The translations under genes and the position numbers were made by a program. From assembly GCA_012839095.1 (NCBI GenBank), contig DUOA01000068.1, positions 1 through 36,779 on the forward strand: DNA of 36,779 nt. Direction: 5' to 3'. This DNA is from Clostridiales bacterium (GTDB lineage: Bacteria; Bacillota; Clostridia; Caldicoprobacterales; DTU083). Below, one piece after another: positions 17,162 to 24,947 of the stretch; the stretch's first letter is position 1, and every line of letters begins with the position of its first letter. Below the pieces are notes generated by a model. It did not search any database. It was not told the DNA's origin and saw only the letters and a list, made by a program, of their open reading frames with translations.

Positions 17162-18301
17162 ATGATCTATATGGATAATGCAGCGACCACCTGGCCCAAG
17201 CCTCAAAGGGTCATAAAAGCAGTCACCGGCTGCATGGAACGGTACGGAGCCAACCCAGGCAGATCCGGACATAAGATGTCTGTTCAGGCAGGCATGATTC
17301 TGCTCTATACGAGGGAAATGCTTTGCGAGCTGTTTAATATAAGGGATCCTTTTCAGTTTGTTTTTACCTGTAACTGCACCGACAGCCTGAATATGGCAAT
17401 CAAGGGAAGCGTTACGCCGGCTGATCATGTGATCACCAGCTCAATGGAGCATAATGCAGTGATCCGGCCGCTGAAGGAAATGGAAAAACAGGGACTTAAG
17501 CTAACGATTATAAAATGCAGCCCGGATGGAGACATAGATCCGGATGATATCAGAAAAGCTGTACAAACCAATACCCGTTTAATTGTCACTACTCACGCAT
17601 CCAATGTTACAGGCACCATACTGCCCATCGAAGAGATAGGCAGAATAGCAAGAAGCTTTGGTATCCCATATCTGGTGGATGCCGCACAGACTGCAGGAGT
17701 TCTGTCCATAGACCTGCACAGTCTGCCTGTTGATATGATGGCCTTTCCCGGACATAAAGGATTGATGGGACCGCAGGGCACGGGGGGATTGTATATTCAT
17801 CCCGACCTTGACCTGCCTTCTTTCCGGCAGGGCGGTACCGGGAGTCAGTCCGAAAGTCTGTATCAGCCTGACTTATTGCCTGACAAATATGAATCCGGTA
17901 CAATGAATACACCTGGTATTGCAGGCCTGGGTGCCGGAATACGGGAAATTCTCAGGGTAGAGCAATTAAAAATCCAGGCACATGAAAAAAGACTGGGAAA
18001 ACTGTTTCTGGAAGCTCTTTCTCACATCAAGGGAGTTAAAGTGTACGGGCCTTCCGACCTGTCCAGGCGGACAGGTATAATCTCCATTAATCTTGAAAAC
18101 AGGGATTCTGCGGAGGTTGCCAACCTTCTTGACGAAAGATATGATATAGCTGTCAGAGGAGGCCTGCATTGCTCTCCGCTTGCCCATGGGACCATAGGCA
18201 CTCTTAATCAGGGCACAGTACGCTTCAGCTATAGTATCTACAATCATCTTGATGAAGTTAAAAGCTGCATAAAAGCTATAGAGGAGATCAGCAGATGTTA
18301 G
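17162..18301 (+). CDS. Cysteine desulfurase family aminotransferase class V protein
   Basis: 379 residues. PLP-dependent enzyme that would release sulfur (or selenium) from cysteine or selenocysteine. Seen: N-terminal MIYMDNAATTWPKP, the PLP-pocket segment TSSMEHNAV, the aspartate in IPYLVDAAQT, the Schiff-base lysine in FPGHKGLMGPQG, and the catalytic cysteine loop RGGLHCSPLAH followed by VRFSYSIYN. The sequence is of the 'cysteine desulfurase family' (TIGR01977-like) type and not a housekeeping IscS. AGGAGGG lies upstream of ATG 17162. Its divergent neighbour is DUF3343, a common partner. The convergent PfkB-like gene ends 14 nt away, with no clear terminator between. Confidence 0.9.
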   Translation: MIYMDNAATTWPKPQRVIKAVTGCMERYGANPGRSGHKMSVQAGMILLYTREMLCELFNIRDPFQFVFTCNCTDSLNMAIKGSVTPADHVITSSMEHNAVIRPLKEMEKQGLKLTIIKCSPDGDIDPDDIRKAVQTNTRLIVTTHASNVTGTILPIEEIGRIARSFGIPYLVDAAQTAGVLSIDLHSLPVDMMAFPGHKGLMGPQGTGGLYIHPDLDLPSFRQGGTGSQSESLYQPDLLPDKYESGTMNTPGIAGLGAGIREILRVEQLKIQAHEKRLGKLFLEALSHIKGVKVYGPSDLSRRTGIISINLENRDSAEVANLLDERYDIAVRGGLHCSPLAHGTIGTLNQGTVRFSYSIYNHLDEVKSCIKAIEEISRC

Positions 18302-18315
18302 ACTGTTTAAAGCCG

Positions 18316-19236
18316 CTATCGTACGGTTTCACCTGCCATAGCGCTGACTGTTTCGCTTGCTGTCATACAGGCTGACTCCACAGGCAGCCCCTGACATATC
18401 GCCATCGACAATCCCGCCATAAATATATCCTCCGCTTCGGAATCATCTATTAAATTCCCAACTGCTGCGAGAGTATAATGAATCCACTTGCGGGGACTGT
18501 GAAACAGTATTACGCCATTACCATCCTTGACAATAATGCATGCTGTGCATCCGGTTTCAGAAAATACAATCTCTGCAGACTTCTCCAATACAGTTATATC
18601 CCTGATTTCCCTGCCATAAAAACTCTCCATGCATCGGATATCGGATTTTATTACATCAGCCCCCCGGTATTTGGAGAAGTCTGTTACCCTTGCATCAATC
18701 AATACAGGAATATTCCTGCCTGCACATATCTCACTGACCGCAGCAATTAATCTCCTTGTGACCACACCAATCCCATAATCTGAAATGGTTATCAGCCTGA
18801 TATCTTCCAATAACAAAGCAACCACTTTCAAAATATCATTGAATATTCCAATAGAGATCTCACATGCCGGATTTCTGTCCACTTGAACCGGCGTCTGTTG
18901 CCTGCTTCTGATAAATTCTCTTACTGTGGTCGGTCTGCCGGCTTCCACCCCCAGCACCGCTGGAATTTCTTTCTGATTCAGTATTTTTCGAAGGATTTCT
19001 CCTTCTTCATCCTTTCCAATTACACCGGCCAGGGTAACCTGTCCTCCCATTTTCCTGATGTTCGATGCAAGGCTGGCAGAACCTCCCGGAAAATAACGGG
19101 GTATCCCCGTATCTATTATGGATGCCTGCTCTTCGGAGTGAAAGTCTTCGGCTAAACCAATAATTTGCCGGTCCAGCATCAAATCTCCGATAACCAGTAT
19201 TTTTCCTATGGATTTGCCTATATTCCAGGCAGTCAC
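18316..19236 (-). CDS. PfkB/HldE-type sugar kinase homologue with altered active-site motif
   Basis: 306 residues from GTG 19236, chosen because AAGGAGG lies 9 nt upstream; ATG 19266 has no good site. Ribokinase-like fold closest to the kinase half of HldE/RfaE (D-glycero-manno-heptose 7-phosphate kinase): KILVIGDLMLDRQIIG, the first PfkB signature PGGSASLASNIRKMGGQVTLAGVIG, a TISDYGIGVVT segment and LIDARVTDFSKYRGADVIK. The second signature, usually T-G-A-G-D-T-F, reads S-E-A-E-D-I-F, so both glycines of the anion hole are Glu while the catalytic-base Asp is kept. It may be inactive or specialised. No heptose adenylyltransferase is fused or adjacent. Confidence 0.75.
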   Translation of the reverse strand: MTAWNIGKSIGKILVIGDLMLDRQIIGLAEDFHSEEQASIIDTGIPRYFPGGSASLASNIRKMGGQVTLAGVIGKDEEGEILRKILNQKEIPAVLGVEAGRPTTVREFIRSRQQTPVQVDRNPACEISIGIFNDILKVVALLLEDIRLITISDYGIGVVTRRLIAAVSEICAGRNIPVLIDARVTDFSKYRGADVIKSDIRCMESFYGREIRDITVLEKSAEIVFSETGCTACIIVKDGNGVILFHSPRKWIHYTLAAVGNLIDDSEAEDIFMAGLSMAICQGLPVESACMTASETVSAMAGETVR

Positions 19237-19291
19237 GAAGCAGCTCCTCCTTAAAAAGAGATCCATAATCAATATATTCCAACCGCAATAA

Positions 19292-19327
19292 TTGGTGAAA
19301 AAAGAAAACGGGAGACCGGCTCCCGTT
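19292..19327 (-). terminator. Intrinsic terminator after the subtilase gene
   Basis: On the minus strand an 8-bp stem (arms 19320-19327 and 19307-19314, AACGGGAG/CTCCCGTT) with a 5-nt loop is followed by TTTTCTTTTTT. It lies just after the subtilase stop at 19337 and before the PfkB-like gene, so the two are separate transcription units. Confidence 0.85.
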
Positions 19328-19336
19328 ATATCTTAT

Positions 19337-20593
19337 CTATTGTTTCAGATTCAAGCATTTGCGGATATCCAGAATGCCGCTTCCCTGCGCATACCTGCTT
19401 ACCTTGTTCATGTTGAATGCATTGCTCATCATGGTTTTTTTAATTTCTGCCGGTGTCATTTCCGGGTTTCTGCTTAAAAGCAGGGCTGCTGCACCTGCAA
19501 CAAGAGGTGTCGCCACAGAAGTTCCTGACATTTGAGTATAGGGTTCCTGCATAACTTCTGATCGTAAACCGCCTGTATATTCAGGATCGGTTTTTGCAGC
19601 CGTTATGCCCACACCAGGTGCCACCACATCGGGTTTAATCTGCCTGCCGTTAACAGGACCCCTGCTGGAAAAGCCGGCCATGTCATCATCTTCATACTGC
19701 GGTGTCCGTTTATCATCCACGGCACCTACGGTTAGAATCACAGGGCTGACTCCAGGGGTGGCAATCGTATTTTGTTTAGGGCCTGCATTGCCTGCTGCTG
19801 CAATTACAATGATACCTTTCTTCCAAACTGCCTCAACCGCCGCAAGAGGATCAAACCGGGATTTTTCCGATGGCTTTGCTCCCAGGGACAGGGACATAAT
19901 CCTGACATTAAGCTCCTTCTGATGGTCAACAACCCATTGTATGCCCGCTATGATATCGGATGAATTACCTGAGCCGTTGCGATCCATTACTTTAACCGCT
20001 ATCAGATCGGCCTCAGGCGCAATGCCCTTGTATTTGCCTCCGGATGCATAACCGTTTCCGGCTGCTACACTGGCAACAAAGGTTCCATGACCATTGTCAT
20101 CATAGGGATAATTTCTGTTATTGACAAAATCCTTAAAAGCCTTAATGCGATTCCTCGGTCTTGTAAAATCCTGGTGCGGATAAATGCCGGTATCCAGGAT
20201 AGCGATACCAATCCCTCTTCCTGTATATCCGGTATTATTTGCTATACTGGCCCCTACCTCCTGGGCGGCTACGTTTAAAAGCGTGGTCATCCTGACATCG
20301 TCGGAAATATATTCCACAACTTCCAGCCTGGCTGTATCCTCCAGCTTGCCGCCCTCTATTTCAACAGCATAAGCGTTGATCAGCGGCAGTTCATATTTTA
20401 TTTTCACACCTCGGCTCTCCAAATGGTTCCTGCACCTCTTAGTACCGTCTCCTTTTGTAAAAATTATGGCAGGTACTTTGCCTGAGCCAAGGGTTCTGGT
20501 CTTTTTAAGCAGTCTGCTGTCTATTTTCTCCTTTCCCCTGCTTTGATTATTGAACAGGAAAGGCAGCAAAAGTATCCCCGATAGTATTTTCAA
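19337..20593 (-). CDS. S8 family serine peptidase (subtilase)
   Basis: 418 residues from TTG 20593, preceded by GGAAGGGGGGAT; the further-upstream TTG at 20641 has no site. The start has a short hydrophobic stretch (KILSGILLLPFLF) that may act as a weak signal or anchor. An I9-like propeptide follows at about residues 38-105 (VPAIIFTKGDG... AYAVEIEGGKLEDT). The catalytic triad is present: Asp in IAILDTGIYPHQDF, His in DDNGHGTFVASVAAG, Ser in MSGTSVATPLVAGAAALLL, with the oxyanion Asn in IAAAGNAGP. It is a compact subtilase without C-terminal domains. It follows the 74-residue protein by 74 nt and is probably co-transcribed. Secreted or spore/wall-associated action is inferred. Confidence 0.93.
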   Translation of the reverse strand: MKILSGILLLPFLFNNQSRGKEKIDSRLLKKTRTLGSGKVPAIIFTKGDGTKRCRNHLESRGVKIKYELPLINAYAVEIEGGKLEDTARLEVVEYISDDVRMTTLLNVAAQEVGASIANNTGYTGRGIGIAILDTGIYPHQDFTRPRNRIKAFKDFVNNRNYPYDDNGHGTFVASVAAGNGYASGGKYKGIAPEADLIAVKVMDRNGSGNSSDIIAGIQWVVDHQKELNVRIMSLSLGAKPSEKSRFDPLAAVEAVWKKGIIVIAAAGNAGPKQNTIATPGVSPVILTVGAVDDKRTPQYEDDDMAGFSSRGPVNGRQIKPDVVAPGVGITAAKTDPEYTGGLRSEVMQEPYTQMSGTSVATPLVAGAAALLLSRNPEMTPAEIKKTMMSNAFNMNKVSRYAQGSGILDIRKCLNLKQ

Positions 20594-20667
20594 AGATATC
20601 CCCCCTTCCAATCTCGCCTTATATATCCTATGTATATACAAGGAGAGATGTTATTGGGGGAGGCAGA

Positions 20668-20892
20668 TTAATCCCAGAGTTCTTTTAACAGCTTGCTTAT
20701 TTTTTGTTTTTGCTCATTGGTCAGCATGGGCATAATCATCTGAAACATCTGCTCTGCTTTCTGAGGGGTCAGTCCCCCCTGTCCGGCTTTAATCATTTCC
20801 GCCAGCTCTCTGACCACCTGATCTTCAGATTTTCCCTCCATCTTTTTTGCTATTTGAGACATCCTTTTCATATCCTGGGTGCTGAACTCCAT
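20668..20892 (-). CDS. 74-residue hypothetical protein with one copy of a local repeat motif
   Basis: A small, Met- and Lys-rich, probably all-helical protein with a good ribosome site (AGGAGGGATGAT then ATG). I do not recognise a family. Residues 48-72 (EQMFQMIMPMLTNEQKQKIS...) match the motif repeated four times in the divergently transcribed 335-residue protein at 21063, around a conserved Pro-x-Leu-x2-Glu-Gln. It may be upstream in an operon with the subtilase. A regulator, substrate or partner of its neighbours is possible but unproven. Confidence 0.7.
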   Translation of the reverse strand: MEFSTQDMKRMSQIAKKMEGKSEDQVVRELAEMIKAGQGGLTPQKAEQMFQMIMPMLTNEQKQKISKLLKELWD

Positions 20893-21062
20893 ATCATCCC
20901 TCCTAAAAATGATCTTCCTTTACCATCCTATTCACTTCATCCGCAATTGACACAATACATCCAATATTTCAATGCACAACACTAACCATACGGCGTATTA
21001 TAGAGTAGGATGCGGCACCATACAGACAGTAACCGTTTTATATCATTGTTAGGAGGAGTGCA

Positions 21063-22070
21063 ATGATACAGAAAAGAAGCCATATGGCCTATAAAAGAAA
21101 AGAACCATGGAAGTTCATACCCAGGCGCGATCTGTTTCCTGATGCAGAGCCGCCTTACAACAGGGCAGCTTCTGCATCAACAGCCCCGGCTCCGTCAAAC
21201 AGGACAACTGTCCGGCAGGAAGCAAAGCCGGCGTATCCTGCAAGCGGCCGGCCATGGAAATCACCGCTGCCTGATCCCCGCCCCCTGAAACCTGTCAAAC
21301 CCGGGGGAAAGCCTCGCTCCATCCGGCCTGAATTCCTTCTGCTTTTGTTTGCCGGCGGAATCCTGCTGCGGCCCGGATTAAAGAAGCTGGAAGGCATATA
21401 TCATCCCCGGAGCATACAGATGCTTAAAACTCTGGGCCCCTATCTGCATGAGGCGGAGCAGGATATTGTTTATTCAGCAGCAGGTTTTATGGAAGCCTTA
21501 TACCTGATAAAGGATGTTATAAATCATACTTATCATAAGCGAAATCGGGCAGACTTGCTCCATGTGCCGTCCGATCCGGCAGCCAGGAAGGTGGAAGCAA
21601 TAAAGGCAATGAAGCCTTATCTCAGTCAGGACAGCAGAAAACGCATGGACCGGGCATTAAGTTTTTATGAAAACGCTGAAAGATTTCATAGAAACATTGC
21701 TCTTTACAGAAATAGCAGAACTCTGACAGGTGATCAGAAGGTAAATCCCTTCCAGTCCATAAGTGAAATGCTTAAGGTGATTCATCCAATTCTCCCTGAG
21801 GAGCAGAAAGAAAAAGCAGAGAAAACCATGCAGATAGTGAAAATAATTGATGCTGCGGGAACTGCGGAGCAATTGACCAGGAAAGATAAGAAGGAAAAAA
21901 AGAGACAGGCAGAAGAGACAGAGAAGGATGATCAGATACAAAAAATTATGGACTCCCTTACCCCAATGCTGAATGAGGAACAGAAGGAATCCATGGATGT
22001 GATTATGAAAATGGCTCAACTGCTGAGCCAACCGGAACAGTCGGAAAATATGGACTACGATGAGCAGTAA
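21063..22070 (+). CDS. 335-residue hypothetical protein: basic Pro-rich N-terminus, hydrophobic segment, four helical repeats
   Basis: Start ATG 21063 with AGGAGGAG upstream. Residues 1-88 are basic and proline-rich (many PRP, KPVKPGGKP). Residues 89-104 (PEFLLLLFAGGILLRP) form a short hydrophobic segment that could sit in a membrane. From 118 on the protein is helical and charged, with four copies of an 'h-x2-h-x-P-h-L-x2-E-Q' motif centred on prolines 126, 185, 242 and 301, a spacing of 57-59 residues. A very charged linker (RKDKKEKKRQAEETEKDDQ) separates copies 3 and 4. I do not recognise a named family. The divergent 74-residue protein carries one copy of the motif. A terminator overlaps the stop codon. 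Confidence 0.7.
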   Translation: MIQKRSHMAYKRKEPWKFIPRRDLFPDAEPPYNRAASASTAPAPSNRTTVRQEAKPAYPASGRPWKSPLPDPRPLKPVKPGGKPRSIRPEFLLLLFAGGILLRPGLKKLEGIYHPRSIQMLKTLGPYLHEAEQDIVYSAAGFMEALYLIKDVINHTYHKRNRADLLHVPSDPAARKVEAIKAMKPYLSQDSRKRMDRALSFYENAERFHRNIALYRNSRTLTGDQKVNPFQSISEMLKVIHPILPEEQKEKAEKTMQIVKIIDAAGTAEQLTRKDKKEKKRQAEETEKDDQIQKIMDSLTPMLNEEQKESMDVIMKMAQLLSQPEQSENMDYDEQ

Positions 22071-22094
22071 AAAAAGCAGCCGGCTGCTTTTTTT
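22069..22094. terminator. Palindromic bidirectional terminator shared by convergent genes
   Basis: A 26-nt perfect palindrome (AAAAAAAGCAGCC / GGCTGCTTTTTTT) that gives a GC stem with U runs on both strands. It overlaps the TAA of the plus-strand gene ending at 22070 and the TAA of the minus-strand gene ending at 22093, so one element and only 22 nt separate both genes. Confidence 0.9.
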
Positions 22095-22623
22095 ACTGTT
22101 TTATGGTTTTTTTCAGGACGGGAAGAATTATTACCGCCAAAATCCCGCCAATGGATGCGGTTATAAGCTGCGGCCAACTGAACTGTACTGAAAGTACAGC
22201 CTTAATCTTTTCGTTTACATCAGGCAGAAGCAAAGGTACGACTATCCTGACAACACCCAGGTATAAGGTAACAAATTTCAAAACAGCACCGGCAGCAAGG
22301 GCTGTCAACCGGTTTTTATCGTATAAAAGAGCTACAACAACTACCAGTACAAGGTTGCCCAGGGCAATAGGCGCAACCAAAATCGGAGATGGGGTAAAGC
22401 CCTGAAAAAAGGCTATCAGAGGTGCTACAACGGCAATCACACACCCTCCCCTGATTCCCACAACAACTGCAGCAACAATTAGACACAGGTTTACCAGGGA
22501 GCCTATGACATACTGGCTGATGTTGGCAGGCATGAAAGGCATCAATACCCGCAGGGACTGAAACAGTACAGTCAGGGCCAGCAGTATGGCCGTTCTTGTA
22601 ATCAATGAAAGCGACCGATTCAA
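22093..22623 (-). CDS. ECF transporter S component (substrate-binding membrane subunit)
   Basis: 176 residues, five to six hydrophobic helices. It begins SLITRTAILLALTVLFQSLR, a typical S-component opening (helix 1 with the A-x3-A-type face), followed by a Gly-rich GSLVNLCLIVAAVVVGIRGG and PLIAFFQGFTPSPILVAPIALGNLVLV. S components bind a vitamin or similar substrate and pair with an EcfAAT module that is not in this window. I cannot name the substrate. It starts at TTG (22623) with AAGGAG 8 nt upstream, 81 nt after the MASE3-SpoIIE gene, probably in the same transcript. No riboswitch was seen in the short leader. Confidence 0.8.
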   Translation of the reverse strand: MNRSLSLITRTAILLALTVLFQSLRVLMPFMPANISQYVIGSLVNLCLIVAAVVVGIRGGCVIAVVAPLIAFFQGFTPSPILVAPIALGNLVLVVVVALLYDKNRLTALAAGAVLKFVTLYLGVVRIVVPLLLPDVNEKIKAVLSVQFSWPQLITASIGGILAVIILPVLKKTIKQ

Positions 22624-22704
22624 TTATAATTCTCCTTCCCTTTATCTACTTTTTTTCCATTACAATATTTTAATGCAGGTGGTTCTGTTCTGTCTCAGCT
22701 GCTA

Positions 22705-24435
22705 TTATCGTCCGGCAGCAACCGCTGTCAGTTTTACATCACCCTGCACTTCCTGATTTTGTATTTCCGTACCAATCCTCACTACCAGTACTGTAACGTC
22801 ATCAATCATTTTCTTGTCACCTCGAAGAGCATAATAGAGATCAAACATATGGTCTACAGTTTCAGCAGCTGTGATATTCTGTACTCCACGCAGATATTCC
22901 ACCAGATTGTCCGAATTGAAATGCTCCGGCATCTTCCGATCGATCTCTATAAGCCCGTCGGTGTAGAAAAGGAGGCTGTCCCCTTCCTCCAGCTGCACTG
23001 TTTGATTGTCATAGGAAGGACTTATAATTCCCCCCAGTTTGCATATGGGCACTCCTTTTATCTGAAGGGGTTCCACGTTTCCGCTTTTGTGCAGAATCAA
23101 GGGTTCTGTGTTCATTCCAGCCGAGCAATAGGTGAAAGTATTGTCCTTAAGATTGAAAATGCCGTAAAACATCACAGTGTAGATCTCTTCAGGGAAATTC
23201 ATTCTGTTATAAATATAAAAGAGATTTGTCAGAACCTGTTTGGGAGTGTGGATTCGGATGCGCCCGTCGTCAAACTCCCTCCTGACGTGAATGTTCTGAT
23301 TAATAAAAACGGTGATCATGGCAGCAGAAACACCGTGGCCTGCAACGTCGCCTATCAGGATGCCTATGTTGTCTTCATCCAGACGAAATACATTATAAAA
23401 GTCGCCCCCTATCTTTTCACAGGGCAGATATCTGGCTGCAAAATCCAGTTTCCCGGTTCTGGGAAAGGCTAAGGGAAGCAGGGCTGTCTGAATATTTCTT
23501 GCGTAGTCCATGTCTTTCAGCAGTTTTTCATTGGCAGCTTTAATTTCCATTGTTCTAGTATCAACCAGCTTTTCCAGGTTGTTTACATACCGGGCCAGCT
23601 GCTGTTCTGCTTCGTACATGGCCAGATAGGGTTTCTGCACGTTGAGCACGAACTTACCTTTAAATATCAGGGCATATGCAATTATCTTATATACATGGCC
23701 CAGCAGGTTGTAGGTATCATAAACATTATTGTACATTGTAAATGACAGCTCACTGAAAATGCTGAGGAGCAATGACAGAATAATAAATTTGTATTCTTCA
23801 GCCTCTTCGCCCTGACGGTAGATTCGGTAGAAGAGCAGCATATTTATGATCATTATGGCAATAATCGTATATTCCAGATAAATCTTCAGTGGAGTCAACC
23901 CTGAACCTTCTATGAACAAAGGCGGTATGTACTCCTGTTTGTACAGAATCAGGAAAGTAAGCAGCCCGCTGTATAGTAGTGAGACAAGAACAAAGACAGA
24001 GCGATGCAGTCTGACAGTACGATTCTTACTGACCAGGCCTGCTGCCATCATCCCAAGAACTGTTGTAAGCCTGGCGGCGATCCAGAATGAGGTTGCCTTG
24101 GAGATTGATGCATGTGAAAAAAAGCCCGGCATTCCGTCGTAAGTCAGTGTATGTATGGCATCCAGCAGCCCAACGATTAAGAAAGTGCACATAAATAAAA
24201 TGGTTCTTAGATTTTTAGTTCTGGCAACGGTGTAATAGGACAATAAAAATATGCAAAAGGACATGACAATGCTAAGACCCTCCAGGGCTATGTGCCAGTA
24301 CAGATAGTCATCCATGCGGAATATGTGGTAGATGTGGGAATCAAACCATTGAACCGTGCTGTATATGATTACCGACAGAAGAAACACTGCAAGAAAAACT
24401 GTACTGTCCTTTTTGATGCCCTTAACCCCCATCAT
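22705..24435 (-). CDS. MASE3-type membrane sensor with SpoIIE (PP2C-like) serine phosphatase
   Basis: 576 residues. The N-terminal half has about eight membrane helices with the MASE3 pattern (DAIHTLTYDGMPGFF and TSFWIAARLTTVLG). A coiled coil at about 290-325 follows (EAEQQLARYVNNLEKLVDTRTMEIKAANEKLL). The C-terminal phosphatase domain of the SpoIIE/RsbU group holds CEKIGGDFYNVF, GILIGDVAGHGVSAAM, YCSAGMNTEPLIL, LFYTDGLIE and DDVTVLVV, which include the metal-binding aspartates. It would dephosphorylate an anti-anti-sigma-type protein in response to a membrane signal. No such partner is beside it. ATG 24435 has GGAGG upstream and a promoter candidate at 24475. Confidence 0.9.
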   Translation of the reverse strand: MMGVKGIKKDSTVFLAVFLLSVIIYSTVQWFDSHIYHIFRMDDYLYWHIALEGLSIVMSFCIFLLSYYTVARTKNLRTILFMCTFLIVGLLDAIHTLTYDGMPGFFSHASISKATSFWIAARLTTVLGMMAAGLVSKNRTVRLHRSVFVLVSLLYSGLLTFLILYKQEYIPPLFIEGSGLTPLKIYLEYTIIAIMIINMLLFYRIYRQGEEAEEYKFIILSLLLSIFSELSFTMYNNVYDTYNLLGHVYKIIAYALIFKGKFVLNVQKPYLAMYEAEQQLARYVNNLEKLVDTRTMEIKAANEKLLKDMDYARNIQTALLPLAFPRTGKLDFAARYLPCEKIGGDFYNVFRLDEDNIGILIGDVAGHGVSAAMITVFINQNIHVRREFDDGRIRIHTPKQVLTNLFYIYNRMNFPEEIYTVMFYGIFNLKDNTFTYCSAGMNTEPLILHKSGNVEPLQIKGVPICKLGGIISPSYDNQTVQLEEGDSLLFYTDGLIEIDRKMPEHFNSDNLVEYLRGVQNITAAETVDHMFDLYYALRGDKKMIDDVTVLVVRIGTEIQNQEVQGDVKLTAVAAGR

Positions 24436-24474
24436 TTTTTCCTCCAGTTTACATTACACCATAGACACAACTAA

Positions 24475-24504
24475 ATCATATCATATAATTGGAGCTTCTT
24501 ACAA
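24475..24504 (-). promoter_or_regulatory. Sigma-A-like promoter for the MASE3-SpoIIE gene
   Basis: Minus strand TTGTAA (24499-24504), 18-nt spacer, TATGAT (24475-24480), about 40 nt upstream of ATG 24435. Five of six -10 bases match the consensus. Confidence 0.45.
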
Positions 24505-24573
24505 TGATTCTTCCATCTTAACCGAACAATTTCTACAAAAATTTCAGATTTTCCGGATGCACTCACAAGAATT

Positions 24574-24837
24574 TTACAGAAATATTTGCTTCTTTGTCTT
24601 ACCTTCCACCTTTCCCACTCCATAACCCAGGGAAAAGCTCTGCATCATGCTGGCAGCAATCAATTCAGCAAGCAGCTGCTTTTCATCCTTTGTCAGACCG
24701 ATATCCCCCATCAGGATGAATTCTCCTGCTCTATCCTCCGCTATCAGCCTGATTGCTTCTTTGGTTCCGTTATACTGGTCTTCCAGCTTGAAGTTGGCTT
24801 CTCTGGTATATTCCTTTATCATGTTTCCTGTTTTCAT
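24574..24837 (-). CDS. Small hypothetical protein, 87 residues
   Basis: From ATG 24837, which has an AGAGGTG ribosome site; the longer open frame to 24957 has no good site. The product is charged and helical, with a 'YTREANFKLEDQYNGTKEAIRLIAEDRAGEFILMGDIGLTK' middle (only partly regular) and a Lys-rich end. No known domain seen. It follows the CPBP gene by 110 nt on the same strand and may share its transcript. Confidence 0.6.
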   Translation of the reverse strand: MKTGNMIKEYTREANFKLEDQYNGTKEAIRLIAEDRAGEFILMGDIGLTKDEKQLLAELIAASMMQSFSLGYGVGKVEGKTKKQIFL

Positions 24838-24947
24838 ACCTGCACCTCTTTCGGAAAGTTCCATATTATCTGAATCTTTCCCCGGCAATTGTATTTTATA
24901 CCTTTTTATAAGGATGGTAAATGAATGGAAGCCATATTGAGGAGGAG

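Noticed and set aside
22624-22704. Riboswitch before the ECF S component
   Set aside because: The 81-nt leader is too short and shows no aptamer-like conserved segments, and the gene probably shares the phosphatase transcript.
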